A stretch of 64,000 nucleotides of DNA from Ctenosaura bakeri (taxonomy: Eukaryota > Chordata > Lepidosauria > Squamata > Iguanidae). The notes under the pieces are model-generated. The model had not been told where the DNA came from, did not search any database, and worked only from the letters and a program-made list of their open reading frames with translations. The translations under genes were made by a program, and so were the position numbers. Location of the stretch: positions 310,001 to 374,000 of the forward strand of contig CAOLHI010001037.1 of the NCBI GenBank assembly GCA_948474755.1, in the 5' to 3' direction. How positions within the stretch are numbered: the stretch's first letter is position 1; every line of letters begins with the position of its first letter. This document shows positions 10,250-23,400 of the stretch, in pieces.

Positions 10250-11865
10250 ACCTGATACACCTCCAGACTAAAAGGTGGAGTTGCCTCTGGGTTCAAGACA
10301 CACCTCCAGAGCACAAGCCATCCTGGAAGCAAAATCTGGCTCACTGTGACAGAAAAAATGTCAAACCTGGTCACACAGACCAAAGGCAGACCCCCCAAAT
10401 GGCAGGGCCTGGTTGATGGTTAATTTATTAAGGATGCCAGTAGTGTGTCCTTCTTGTAATGCCAGCCCACTGTGACATTACAAAGGCTTGTACCCGGATA
10501 CCAAACAGGGTTGGGAGCATGTTCAAACCCCAGTAAAATTTTGGAGAATGGACTCCCTTGCCAGCAGTACAGTTGTGCAACAGATAGAGGCCACTGCTGG
10601 GTGGCCCACAAGCCAATGAGGTAAGCTTCTCTGAACTGGGGTGCTGGTTTGAGGGAGTGGGAAAATCTCAAAATATGAGTTGTGCATGAAAGGGCAGGAT
10701 GCAACAGAAGGGCTCTTCTCCTGCTCCCACTCACCCACCCTCTCTGATTTCCTAAAGACCAGGAAGGAACTCTGGAGACCTGCAGCCCCAGGGGCCTCCT
10801 AGAGGTCTGCCCACAGCATTCCCAATGGTAAAGGATGTGAAAGGGTAGACAGGGTTGGGGGGGCAAGTGAGGCGATTGCTGCTGGCAGCAGGGGGGAGTG
10901 TAGGAGGGTCCCTGGCACCCAGAGCTGCCTGGAGCCTGGCTCAGCTAGAGACAGGAGGACGTTCCTTCTTTGCTGTCACAGTTTGGCCACTTCACTTGGT
11001 GGCTTCACTGGTTGGCTTTGCCAATGGCAGTTTTGAGCCTCTGGTGGACCAGGTAAAAACCTTCACATGGGATTTGTCATTTTGTACATCATTATTATTT
11101 TCTCGAAAATTCACCAATTTCAGAATAGATGTCAGAAACAATGGAGGAGATGGAACCATCACTCTCTTGGCTCCCAGACTGTCAGCTGAACCGACCTCCA
11201 TCTCTCATAGGACTCCTGCCTGGTATAGTATGTTGGAGGGGGGCGCTGGCCATGAGATATGACTTATTTATGCATTGCTAATTAAGCAGACAATGGAGAA
11301 TATGAGCCTATGGCCATTTCCGCACTACACTCTTATAGCGCGATGATTCCACTTTCAACATCCTATGGAATCCTGGGGTTTGCAGTTTCGGGAGGGGCCG
11401 GCCGGAATCATCGCGCTATAAGAGTGTAGTGCGGAAATGGTCTATGTGTTGGGACAATAAAATCCTTATTGTTTCTATGCATGTGATATTATGTGCCTGT
11501 CATGCCCCCCGGCATACATTCATAGCGCTATCAGATGTCTCAAACCGAAGGAGGCACAGAAAGGGAAATTGAGTGGGTAGTAATTGCAATACATAGCAAT
11601 AAAATGTCTCAATTTAATTTCGGTACAATGTTCAGCAAAAGGTTCCTTACTATACAGCTTTTTTACTGAAGGTTTTTATGTAAAACTCAACACAGAGAGA
11701 ATATAATGTGTAAATATTACTTAGAAATCATCCTGAAGCAGGTTTGTTTATACAAAAAGAAAGGAAAAAATATGTCCAGGGTAGAAATAAACACTATGTA
11801 TCAACAAGTTTTAACAAGGAAAGGCAGATAGGAACGGTGTTTTTTAATACGTGTTGAAAAGTCAC
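10250..11865 (+). repeat. Long dispersed repeat (copy A)
   Basis: About 1.6 kb is shared in pieces with two other places: 39680-40213 plus 41900-42205 (copy B, split by an LTR) and 37360-38165 (copy C, split by a MITE). Shared landmarks include aagcaaaat(c/t)tggctc, ggcctggttgatgg, cttggtggc, accaggtaaaaacct and gcatt-ataactgagcagac. No domain is recognised in the open frames. It could be the non-coding part of a retroelement. A MITE at 11312-11442 interrupts this copy. Confidence 0.65.
11312..11442. mobile_element. Fold-back MITE, GGCCATTTCC family, deleted copy
   Basis: It starts ggccatttccgcac and ends gtgcggaaatggtc, with tat on both sides (11309-11311 and 11443-11445). The right arm is short because of an internal deletion. 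Comparison with copy C of the host repeat (around 37770, gagcctatgtgttg) shows the empty site. Confidence 0.8.
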
Positions 11866-12204
11866 CTCTTTCCAACCTTACCCTGAAATGAAGGCAACTG
11901 TATTTCCCCTACCAAAGGGTTGGGGTCGTTTGCCCCATGGGCCGTATGTTGCCCCCAAGGCCCATTTTGAAACCTTCAAGGGCTTCTTCCCAATTTTTTT
12001 CAAACTTTGTTTTTGCCTTTGAGAGATAAATGTTTCTTGGGAAAGCAGGCATCCTTGGATTCACAACTGTAAAATATAGAAATGCCTAAATGCACACCCA
12101 AGTGGATATTTTCTGGCCAATTGGATTAACTCAGGATCCATTCACACTACACAATGTCAAACCTTATTTTAAAAAAACTTTAAAAAAAACAGTCTCATGT
12201 TTTC
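11866..12204. other. Intergenic sequence, nothing recognised
   Basis: A short stretch at 12125-12165 (attcacactacacaatg) resembles the start of the older MITE family also seen at 24867 and 31796. Nothing else stands out. Confidence 0.3.
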
Positions 12205-12702
12205 ACCCAACTGTCCTCTGCAGTAACTGTAACTTTTCCCCATATTTCCCAATGCAATCTGTATTTAGAATTAACATGCAGAAGTTTGGTTCTTGAGGGA
12301 ATACATTGCCCTCCACCTTGCTGCTAGGCCTCATCTTCATAGCAACTGGCCTATTCCAGTGCCTGTAACATTTCCCCATATTCCCCAATGCAATCTGTAT
12401 TCAGAGTTGTTAACATAACAGAGGTTTGGTTTCTGAGGGAATACACTCAGGCCGGTTGCTATCTCCTAGGCCCGTTGCTATCTCCATGGCAACCGGCCTG
12501 AGGCCCAAGAGCTCTCTGCCTGAGAATTCTAAAGGCCGCTCCCTAAACTGCCAACCCTAGGATTCCATTGAATCTTCACAGCCAGCTAATCACATGAGGC
12601 CTTCTTGCCTCACACAGCCAGTCATATGAGGTCTTTGCTCGCCTGACACAGACAGACAGACAAACTCACAGACAACCTTTGACTTTTATATAGTAGATTA
12701 GG
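12205..12702. repeat. Second copy of the repeat at 1-988
   Basis: It has the same blocks as 1-988: two near-tandem copies of a ccaatgcaatctgtatt unit, here with a period of about 145 bp. It then continues with gagctctctgcctgagaatt and ends cttttatatagtagatt. Confidence 0.6.
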
Positions 12703-12742
12703 TGTTACTGCAATCTTACGCTGAAGCAGAGCTTAGATAACT

Positions 12743-13839
12743 TTGGCCCTTTCCACACACTGAGAAAGAAACGGGCAAAAACACGCTAGAACGGAGCTTA
12801 CCTGAAACGGGGTAACTCCATTGCCACGTGGAGCAGCGCGAGTTCGCTTCTCCACACTCGTCGGCGTCCTGCGGCATCCAAAATGGCGGCTTATGGCTGG
12901 TGGAAGCTCTCCACCAACCAGAGAAGCTCACCAGCCGGTAGCTCACTCCCTGGCAGGTCTGCAGGCACGCCCTTGCGCACGCCTGCAAATCTACACCAGG
13001 TGCTGCAACGTGCTTTTTAAAAACCTCATGAAAAGTGGGTTTTGTCAGGACCCTGGCACTCCAGGACTCAAGCTCTGAATCTGAACCTGAGGACTTCAAA
13101 GCCATGGAGCCTGCTGCACCAGCAGAGCCCACCCCAGAAGCTGCCATGGAGCCTGCTGCACAGCCCACCCCAGAGGCTGCCCTGGACACAGAGCCCATGG
13201 CCCCAGTAGCCCTTGCAATGGAACCAGGGGCTGCCTTAGACCCAGAGATTCAAGAGCAGGTGCCTACTTACCAGCAGCATTGGGAGCAAAAGAGTGCTCC
13301 CAGAAGGTCAGAGCGTTTAAATAGGAAACTCCAAGCAATCAAGCTCCAGCTGAGGTAGCACCTGGGTGAGGGCCTGCTTAATAAAAGCACTCACTCAGCC
13401 TTGGGTCTTTGCTGGCTGATAACTGTCCATTTTGGGTGTGCCTGCTGGGCTCCTTGCCTTGCTTCCTGGAACGCTGCCTGACTGGCTGTGGAACAAGCTC
13501 TGTGGTCTCTGTCTGCTGTTTTGCCTGGCTGTGCAGTAACAGCCAGGGATATCTTTGCTGCAAAAGTCTCTTTAATTTACTGCTGCCTTACCTACTTACT
13601 GCTGAAGTAAAGCTCTTTGATTTATTGCCTGTCTGCCTTATCTGTGAAAAAACCTATTAGCCGGCTCTTGGCTGCCTGCCATGCCTTGGCACTGACAGTT
13701 TTTAAAAAGCATGCAGCGCCACCACTGAATTGGGGTATGGAACTATGCTAAAGTAGTCTGCCTAATCCACTTTATGGTGTAGACGACCTCCGTCAGAGGT
13801 TGCGCTACACCGTTTTATTACCTCCGTGTGGAAAGGGCC
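12743..13839. mobile_element. DNA element with GGCCCTTTCCACAC ends, hosting a solo LTR
   Basis: The ends are ggccctttccacac at 12743 and gtgtggaaagggcc finishing at about 13835-13839. The interior includes cggtgtag/ctacaccg-type inverted blocks near the right end. A solo LTR (13043-13697) is nested inside. No transposase is seen. Confidence 0.55.
13043..13697 (+). mobile_element. Solo LTR nested in the DNA element
   Basis: It starts TGTCAGGACC, ends GCACTGACA, and is flanked by gttt on both sides. It has a polyadenylation signal (cttaataaaagcac at about 13380). Its first 300 bases hold an open frame rich in Glu, Pro and Ala, ending in RRSERLNRKL. That may be the tail of a retroelement polyprotein running into the LTR, or chance. 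No internal genes are adjacent. Confidence 0.55.
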
Positions 13840-14221
13840 TTACTCACTAGAGCTTCAACTTGTTTTCTGCACAAAAAAGCCAAATGCATTTCTCACTGCA
13901 AAAAATTCCAAAGATACTCATCTATCCAATATTCTCCTTGCCAGGGTTTGTGGATCCTCAAGTAAACCAGTTTTCATCTGGCATTCAAATATTTTTCAAT
14001 ATTCTTTCTATATAACACCCCAGACATCATACGTCAATAATAGTCAAATCTCAGATGACACCCACTGCTAAGGAAATATGTCATCCAATACAATGGAATT
14101 ATGATGTCTACCTTATCTGGGCAAATCGTGCCAATCAAACATACACACAAAATTATGTAAATAAGCTGCAGAACAGAGAGACTGCAGAAAGAGCTGCCGA
14201 AGGAGATTTCCCCCCTACTCC
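13840..14221. other. 3' flank of the ALOX15B-like gene (likely 3' UTR on the minus strand)
   Basis: Unrecognised single-copy-looking sequence directly after the lipoxygenase stop codon. No clear polyadenylation signal was located. Confidence 0.35.
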
Positions 14222-14422
14222 TTAGATGGAAACACTGTTCTCCACTTCTGGGGGGTTCAGATACTGGTATCTGAGAGGGAGGGGTCCTCGCATTTTGGCC
14301 AGAGACTCATTCCTCTTCTCAATATGCTTGGAAATCTTCTTCAGTTCTTCTTGGAAGGTAGCAATGACTTTTTTGGGTGCCTCTTCTATGAAGTGCTGAT
14401 TGGGGTAATTGCCCAGAGGTAC
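14222..14422 (-). CDS. ALOX15B: ALOX15B-like exon 14 (C-terminus)
   Basis: 201 nt including a TAA stop. Encodes [16 protein letters not shown], a helix, and the end [11 protein letters not shown] with iron-ligand Ile678. Between RNESL and RYQYLNPP there are about seven more residues (AKMRGPL) than in the plus-strand paralogue at 1525-1704, so a short insertion lies before the last strand. Confidence 0.93.
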   Translation of the reverse strand, partial: VPLGNYPNQHFIEEAPKKVIATFQEELKKISKHIEKRNESLAKMRGPLPLRYQYLNPPEVENSVSI

Positions 14423-17400
14423 CTGTTTTTTTGAAGAATTAGAAGAAAAATTAGAATAAGAAGAAACAACAACACAGGTTGGAAATTCCGACAAGCTAAA
14501 TCAGCACAACCAGCTCCCAGACCTTCGAAAACAACCTTCAAAAAAAGGTAATTAGTTCTACTTGTTAAAGCATTTGAAAAGTTATTTGTTGCTGTTGTTC
14601 ATTGCACTGTTTAAGGCTGGGTTCCTGTTGTGGCTTTACACGAGTGTAAACACTGTTCAACCAGTGGCTGCACTGTCTTGGGAGATGAGGAAGAGAGGGA
14701 TCTTGTGCTGGGTTGCACAAGCCCTGTGATGTTGAATAAACAAAGGCACCTAGCCTAGGAGGTTCTCCCTTGGCAGCCCTTAATGGTGGGTGGAGAGTCA
14801 GACTGACCACTGCCCAAGAGGAGATCCACTGCCTAATAAGAGATCTGCTGCACAGCAGGAGATCCATTATGCTAGGGGATGGGAAAGCATGACTTGCATG
14901 CAGCCTCTGGAGCTTTCTTCTGTGGTCCTCAAAAAAAACCCCAGCCAGTACCCCAAGGCCCCTGAAATTCCCTCTTTAAAAGAAAAGTGCAAAAAGAGCG
15001 TGGCATCTCCCCAAAATCTCCAAATTCTCATCTTCATCTTCCTCTGTTTCCCTCCAAACAATGACAGGTGGGGAAATGGAGGGAAATAGGTGTATATGGT
15101 ACACTGAGAGGGTACAACTCATGGGGGCTAAAGGGTATAAAATTGGTCCCATTAAGTTGCCCACCCTGGGTTACACAATCAGTTGCACAATAGTGTGATC
15201 AGCTGCTACGCTATAGCTATAGTGGCATGAATTTATGTACACAACGACTTAAGAGGATCTTGGAGTATGGAAGTGACTTATCATATTACTTTGAGGGTTG
15301 CTTGTTGCTTTTTTGTTACTTGTTAAAAAAAATAGCCTTAGGATTGATAAAGGAATGGTATATACCTTGGGAAATTGCTTTACATAGTATCTAGAAAACA
15401 TTACTTCATTTCCACAGAATCTACCAACCTTGATGTGTTACATCTACATTGGGTTTTACAGGAGCTACTCTGGGTTTTGTGGAAGTTCTCCAGGGTCCTG
15501 AATCTGTTCCCCATACAGTTTCAGCACACCCAGATTAACAGTCTGAGAAACCCAGAAGAGCTTCTGCAAAGATCCAATGGGAATTCCCTGCCTTGAGGTA
15601 AAGGAACTACCAGCAGCCTGTTCATTTCCTGTCATTCCAACGCTTTTGAATTGTTACTTTGCTATGTCCAAGTTATCAAAAAACCCAAACTGGTTACTCT
15701 CAAGTTCTGGCTGGCCCACCCCTAGAAGCAGCAGAGCCTAGAGGGCAGAGTTCAAAGGGCTTCAGGTTGATTCATCTCTTTTCCTTGGTCCATAGACATA
15801 ATGAGTGAAACCCTTAACTGGATATTATTTGGACTTTTCGAGCGCTTGCAGGTCCTTGCTTCCTGCATTGCACATATCAGCCCCTGATAAAATGAAACAC
15901 TGATCTACATGAAAAAACAGAACCACAAAGTACAAACATCTGTGATATGCAAGCCATGATTAAGGGGGAAAACCCCCCACAATCTTGGGATACCTGCAAG
16001 CTGAAGGTCTGAGTATTCATTTCACACCGGCCCTGTGGTGGTGGGGGGGTTGTTTTCCAAAAAGTGAGCTATAATCCCAAAAAGGAACTTTTCCAGACTC
16101 TGCAACTAACTAGTGCCTGCCAGATTAGATGAACCAGCAGGACGGCACTTAACCAAGGAAGCTGGCCACTGTTCACAGTGAGGTGATATTACAAGGTGCA
16201 GTCCTGCTGTGGCCATCAAGCATGTTACATTAAAGCATGAAGTATAGTTGCACAGAGTATGCCCTTCAGATTAAAAAACAGTAAGGCCATTTCTGCACTA
16301 CACTGTTATAGTGCTATTATTCCACTTTCAACATCCTGTGGAATTTTGGGGTTTGTCGTTTACTGAGGCCAAAGAGCTCTCTGGCTGAGAATTCTAAATG
16401 TCCCTCCCTAAACCCCAGGATTCCATATGATGTTGAAAGTGGAATTATAGCACTATAACAATGTAATCTGGAAATGGCCTCAGTCTGACAAATGAAGACA
16501 ATATATGTACGCGCACTTTTCAAGGCAGTGCTCTCACCCTGAATTTCCTCGCCACCTGCCCTGGAGGCCAGAGAAGGAAGGGCCAAGCCTTGAAATTTGG
16601 AGACCCTACCTAGAACTCTTATGATTTCACCAGTACCTTCAACAGCTCCGGGTCTTATCCCACAGGGTGTTGAAGCATCCTGTGTTATGGGAAGGTGGAC
16701 TTTCATAGCACATCTTGGCACCTCTTCAAGGAGCCCTGGGGTCCACCTGAGCACTCACCATGTCTCCCGGATCAGCACTGAGCAGCCACAGGGTGCTCAA
16801 AATGATGCAAGTGGTGTTGACCTCCGGAATGGTGTCTTTGAAGTTCTCCAAATTTGCTGTGCCTTTGGTGGTAGGAGGAGGTTTCCTCATCGATGATGGA
16901 AAGTTGGGCATCCAGGCACCAATCTCAAACTGTGATTTTTTAAAATAAAAATCCAAGAACATGACATATAATTACAAGGTGGTGGGAACATGAGATAGGG
17001 CCTTCTCATTGGCTGCCCCTAGACTCTGGAACTCCCTCCCCAGGAAGGCTAGAGAACCCCCCGCTTGCTATTTTTCCCTCAACAGGTGAAGACTTTCTTA
17101 CTCTGGCAGCCTTTTAGAACTGAAACTTTTAAGGGAAGTGCTTTTTTGAAACAGGTACTGTATTGCTTCAAACTGTACTGTTTTTGACTGGCTTTTCTTT
17201 ACACTGTCTTAATATTCTTAATAATGTAAGTTTTTAATTTTGACTTTAATTTTGACTTTTTCTATGTTTTTAGCTATATTGTAATCATTTTAAATTTGTA
17301 AGCCTCAATCTTCAGTCACAATCTTGGGAAACAGGCAGGGTATAAATGAAATGGAGAGGAGGAGCAAGAGGAGAGTGGGGGGAAGAAATGTGCCTTTGTC

Positions 17401-20400
17401 ACATCCAAAGTCCATTTAGAGGAAGATGGGGTAGTTATATTTTGAACTACAGCTCCCCAAATTCCACACGGCTAGAGTCCAAACTCTGGATCCATCTATT
17501 TCAACATTCTGTTCATCTACATTTAAAAAGATCACACTGGCTGGATCCTGCTAATTTCTTGGATTTTCTGGATCATGGCAGGCATTTTTTTTTTTTTTTT
17601 TTACTCCGTGCCATTCTCAGTGGGTCCCAGCTGTAAAAAAAATGCCCCCCCAACCAGCTTCACTTGCCCACCCCTTTAATATTGACCATTGACATAATAC
17701 ACCTAAACTGGTTTGAACTTTCATTTCCTTACCCCTGGGAAGCATGTGCAGTAATTGGTGTGGGAATTATGTCTGTAACAGAGCCTAGAAAAGTTACCGG
17801 TACTTTTTTTGGATTACAACTCCCTAAATCCTCCAACCAGCATTCTCATTGGCCATGGTCATGCTAGCTGGGGAATCTTGGAAGATTTATTCCAAAGACA
17901 GAAACATTTGACTCAGGTCTAGAGATCTTTTCCAGAAACCTCTCAGCACCCTCACTAACTCCCAGGATCCTTTGAGCAACACCATGACAGTTAAAACTCT
18001 TACAAAACCAACACACGTTTAGAACGTGATGCGCATGAAAAGCTCATGGAAACAAGGAAGTTCTCCCTCTTACCTGCCCACTATTGACTGCTGCATGCTG
18101 GGCTGAACAGGTGTAAATCACCATCGTCAGGAACTTTTTGAGCTCTTTTACAGACGTGAATGACGAAGGGATGCCTGGAAAAAGGAAGAGAAGATATACA
18201 TTCACAACAGACATTGAACAATGAGCCCTCTACAAAGTTATCACAAGATTGTGATACCTAGACTCACGCATTGGTTTTTCATGTATCAGTAGACATTCAA
18301 TATCCATTGTATTTATCAGAATTCTAATAACTAGTCTTTTAAAAGAACTTTCTAGTCCTCCAGGTCATAAAGAGCAGCTCTGCACAGTGAAAGATCTGTT
18401 AATGTCTCTGCATCTTATGGGCTTCCAAGAGTCAACTGGCAGTTGTTCATTCATTCTTCCACAGCCCCAGATCCTCAGTTTCCAGTGATTGTGTGCATAG
18501 GTATCACATTCCCATGGGATTTAGCATGGGGGTGCAAGAGAGGGCCTTCTCAGTGGCTGCCCCTAGACTCTGGAACTCCCTTCACAAGTAGGCCAGAACG
18601 GCCCTCCTCCCCACTCTCCTCCTTTTGACAGGCAAAACCATGTTTATCCCGACAGGTTTTTAAAATGGAAAGTTTTTAAAGAACAGTCTGATGGTGCTAT
18701 ATTGTTTTAAACTGAACTGTTTTATCTTTTTAACTGAATTTTAGCTCTTTAAATATAGGTTTAAATCTTGTGAATAGTTTAATTCCTTTTTAATATTCAC
18801 TTTTTGTATGCTTTTAGCTGTATCATTCTTTATAAAATTGTAAGCTAACTTGAGTCCCAACTTTGGGAGGAAACTGGGGTATAAAAATAATGGCAGCAAC
18901 AACAAGATCATGGCTGCTAATATAACTGGCTGCAGATGCTTAGCCCACGCCATACTCTTTACTGTAGGAAATGGCAACCAGATAGGTGACGCAGCCCTAC
19001 CAGATGACTTTTGCTTCAGGAAGCCTTTCTCAAAGACCTCCTCCATCCAACTCTGTAGCTCAAGGTCCTCCTGTACAGAGCGATCGTTTGCATAATACAA
19101 GTCGATGATGCCAGAGACAAAGCTAAAGAAAAGAGCCAAAGAAGAAGACAGTCAAGGTGGAGTCCACCAGCATCACTTCATCTTCTACTTTCCTGGAGTG
19201 CCAGGAAATTGCATTCTGTCCACAGTTTTAAGTGAACAAGTCTCAGCTACACTTCTGGGACCAATATGGGGATCAGACCCAGAGCCTGAGAGAGTTCTTT
19301 TTTTGAACTACAAGTCCCAGTGGTCCCCAGCCAGCACGGTCAACTTAACCTTCCTTTCCTGGATTAATATGTGGGTCAGAACCGTAGCCTGGAAAAGTTC
19401 CTTTTTTTTTGGACTACAACTCCTAGTACAGCATGTCCAAGGCAAAGCAACCTAATCCTTACTTCCTATCCTGTGGACAGCCTGGGAAAGTAACTTTTTT
19501 GGATTACAATTCCCAATATCCCCCAGCTAACCTGGCCAAGACAAAAAAAAAAAACCAAACCAACCTTATCAGTGTGACTGGCTGTGGGATGCTGTGAGTT
19601 ACAGTCCAAAATTAAGGAACTTTCCCAAGCTCTGTAAGATTTCACCTCCGCCTGACATCAGGTTCAGCAAAATGACCACATGTCCATCCAACGCCCCTCA
19701 AGTTCAACACAATTGGATGCTTTGCATCCCAACTTTGGGAGAAAAGCAGGATAACAACAACAACAACTACAATATCCACAACGGTCACAGTAATTTCACC
19801 CCAGTTCCCCCTTCTGACCTCTCTACGGCTGCCCAGATCTTCAGACCATCCTCCTTGTAGTAGAAATTGGGCAACGAGGACACCCCACGGGCCTCCAGAT
19901 CTTCCGGAAGGCAGAGGGAGGAGTAGGTCAAGGCTTTGGTACCTCTTTGCAATAGCTCCACCAAGCCCTCATTACCAAGGCCAGTTGACTAGAACAGGGG
20001 AACAGGGAGTAGAAAAAACAAATCAGAGCTGACGTTCAGTGATGCTCTTTGCAGACAACACTCTGTATTTTGCAAATGTGGCATTTGTTGCCTGTTACCT
20101 ACTTTGATATTTTTTATCAATTAAAAACCAAGTCATTAAAGAGAGGGTTAAGGAAGAACTAAGAGTTCTTCAGCTAGAACAACCAACTTTTCTGGAGTTC
20201 TCAGTTCTCAAAACTAAGCAAATCCGCTTGTTTCTCCCTTCTTCTCAGGAATCTTGTAGTTCAGGCAAGCACACTAGAACTCTCTAGAGTTTGGTGCTTT
20301 ACCAAACTACAGACCCTAGGATTCCATAGAGTGGAACTTTAGCTATTAAAGCAGTATCAAACTGTGCTGTGTAGACACACCTTTGGTAATCCAGCAGCAC

Positions 20401-23400
20401 TACCCAAAGGGTATTAGCACTATACAAATGAAATTGTTTACTAGCTCCCTTCACAGAATCTTGAGACTTGTAGTTTAAGGGTGTACTTAGAAGCCTCTGC
20501 ACAACAGCACGAAAGGTCTGTGGCACTGAATGCTCAGGCTCTCATAAAACTACAAATCCCAGGATTCCATAAGATGGTGCTGTGGCAGTTAATGTGGTAT
20601 CACAGTGCATAAATCTTGAAGTGTGGATGGAACTAGTGGAGGTGAAAATCCAGAACTATTTACCTTATCAAACACACCGCCTTTTGAAACGAGACGTTCC
20701 CGTGCCAAAGTGTTGATGTGAAGGGTGTAGCGCATGTGAGGAATCAGGAGCTGTGGAAGCAAAAGGTGGGAAACAAATGGCATTTAAACCTCATGGTCCA
20801 TTTACTTGAGGCCTTTTTCTAAGATAGACCACAATCTACAGGGGGGGAAAACCCAGAAATTTACAGACTGAGTCTTACAAAATTTATCATTTTCCACAAA
20901 TGCTTCTAATATATACATTGATGTTTATTTTGAATGATCTGAAACCTAGCATAGGGTAGTGATTTGAGACTTGGACTCTGAAAAGAGCTGAGACCATCTA
21001 GGGAAGGAGTGGGCAACTGTCAGGGTTTGGAGGGTTTGGAGGCCTTGTTGGCCCCCCAGTGGACCTGGAAGGGCCACACTATCTTGAAATATAGTTCTCC
21101 CCCCACATTTGCGAGTTTCACTTTCACGAATCTGATTATTTGCAAGGTGCCTGCTTGCCCCCCATTCTTCCACTCCCACTCCATTCCCACCCCACCTGCT
21201 CCTCCCATTTTCCTTGCCCCCAGTGCAGGCGCGCCCTGTGCGGGTGGCACGAAGGCCCAGGGAGGCTGATCATGGGTTCCCTGCACTCCTTGCGCTGCCC
21301 AGCCACCACCACAGGTATGGGCGCAGCCCGCATGGGCAGCACAGAAGACCAGGGAAGCGGATCACCGGCTCTCTGCCTCCCTGCCTCTGCCTGGGTGGGT
21401 GCACTGGCTGAGCAGAAGTCTGGGGGGGGGCACCGTATTCGCGATTATTTGACATTTGTGAGGGATTTGTGTCCCTATCCCTCGCGAATGTGGAGGGCCT
21501 ACCGTAATGACATTTTTGACCCCAATGCCTCCCTAAGGACTGTGGGAGGGCAGTTTCTCTCTCAACCTGGGAGAGGCTTTTCCTCTCCCTGACAGGCAGC
21601 GACCTGGAAATGACCAGCAAGTAGATTCTATCATGAGAAGCCCTGGTGGCGCAGTGGTTAAATGCCAGTACTGCAGCCACAACATTGTGAGTTTGATCCT
21701 GCAGGGCTCCAGGTTGACTCAGCCTTCCATCCTTCCATCGATCAGTAAAATGAGTACACAGTTTGTCGGGGACAATTAGCTAAAACAGATTGTAAATGCT
21801 TAAGGAGTGCTTTGCACTGATAAGCAGTATAGAAATGTAACTGCTATTGCTAAAGCTTCAGTTTCACCTTGTAGAGTGGGTGGCACATGGGCAGGTGGTG
21901 GATTGTGGCCAGGGTGAACACCTCCGCCAGCAGGTGTGTTCGAAGCAGATGAGTGACAGTCTGATGGACATGGAAGTCAGAATTGCGCACCCAGGTTTTA
22001 GCGAGGATCCAATCCCATGTAGGGTCACTTGGCAGGAAGATGGGTGACTCCGGGCCTGGGGTCTGGCTGAGCTACACAAGGGTAGAAAAAGACAGTATTA
22101 CAAGGGATGTAGGCTGCTTAGAATGCTAAAACAGGACAGAAGGGAGCAGGAAGCAAAGTCTGGAATAAACCAAGATCAAACCAGAGTTTGGAAATGTTCT
22201 CAGAATCCCTCAGACCACAAAAATAAGTGGCCATGTTGTTTGAGGGATTCTGGGAGCTGTAGTCCAAAACCAACTCATCAAACCTCTGGATAAAATACTC
22301 GAAGCAAGTTCTCCTTTCCCTTGATAACCATACTAGTAGTTTTGAGAATGTTTCTTTAGTAAATCTGGGACAGGAAGAAATAAAACAGGTGAAGCATATT
22401 TACCTGATGGTAGTAGCATATGATAAATCCAAACTGTAAATAACTAGTTATTTGCATTAATTCTTTCCTCTTCCTGTAACTAAGGTATGTTATATTACAA
22501 TTATAACTCAACTAGAGGTATCTTCTCTAATTTTGTGACATAACTTTCTACTTTTTTTCTTTGGGAAAAATGGCAACTACAGTCTGCACATTTGCAGGTT
22601 TCACTTTTGCAGACTTGATTATTCACGAATTATTTGCAGTCCCCTCTGCTGTCTCTCTATGCCATTTTGAATAGGGACTGCAAGACTCATGAGACTGAGA
22701 AACTGTGAACAAGACTTGTAAGTCCCTCTTAAAAATGATGTGGGGCAACAGTGGAGGTGGCCATCAGCCCCACCAGCCACCCACTTCTGCCTTATGAAGG
22801 AACCCTGATGCCTCAAAGGAATCCATGGTGGAATATGGTGGAATATGGTGATTACACTTTTGTGTATGCTAAATATAGTTTGGGGGGGCCTAGAGTTATT
22901 CACAGTTTTTCCACCTTCATAGGGGTCCTGTGCCCCTAACCCTAGCAAATGCGGAGAGATGACTGTATTGTCCTTGCAACAAGAGATACCGGGGTAGATT
23001 ACAATACTGGTTGTAACCACACGAAGGCCACTCCACTGAGCCAAGATAACAGCCTTCTTCTTCTTCCTACCCTATCAAGCCAATTTGCAAACCAAGAGTG
23101 CAATATATATTTTCTTATTTATTCAGTAACATATTTATATCCTGGTCTATAACATAATATTTCTGGCTGGCTCACAATAAAATCCGTTTAAGCTATTTAA
23201 AAGTTACAACAATAATACATAATATAAATTTTTGATAAACACATTAAAGAGTTGAAAGATTATAAAAGGTTAAAACAGTTCAAAGCCATCCATTTGCACA
23301 GATCTGGCTGGAATGAATGAGGCCCCCAAGGCTTTAATAAAACACCTGATCTTGACTTGGCCCTGGAACGAAACTAACGTCAGTACCAATCTTTAGGCCT

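Noticed and set aside
12716..13198. 160-codon minus-strand frame with Ala/Gly/Ser repeats
   Set aside because: Antisense of the GC-rich repeats in the solo LTR at 13043-13697.
21648..21700. Possible functional tRNA gene
   Set aside because: A and B boxes are present but the cloverleaf is lost and a SINE body follows.
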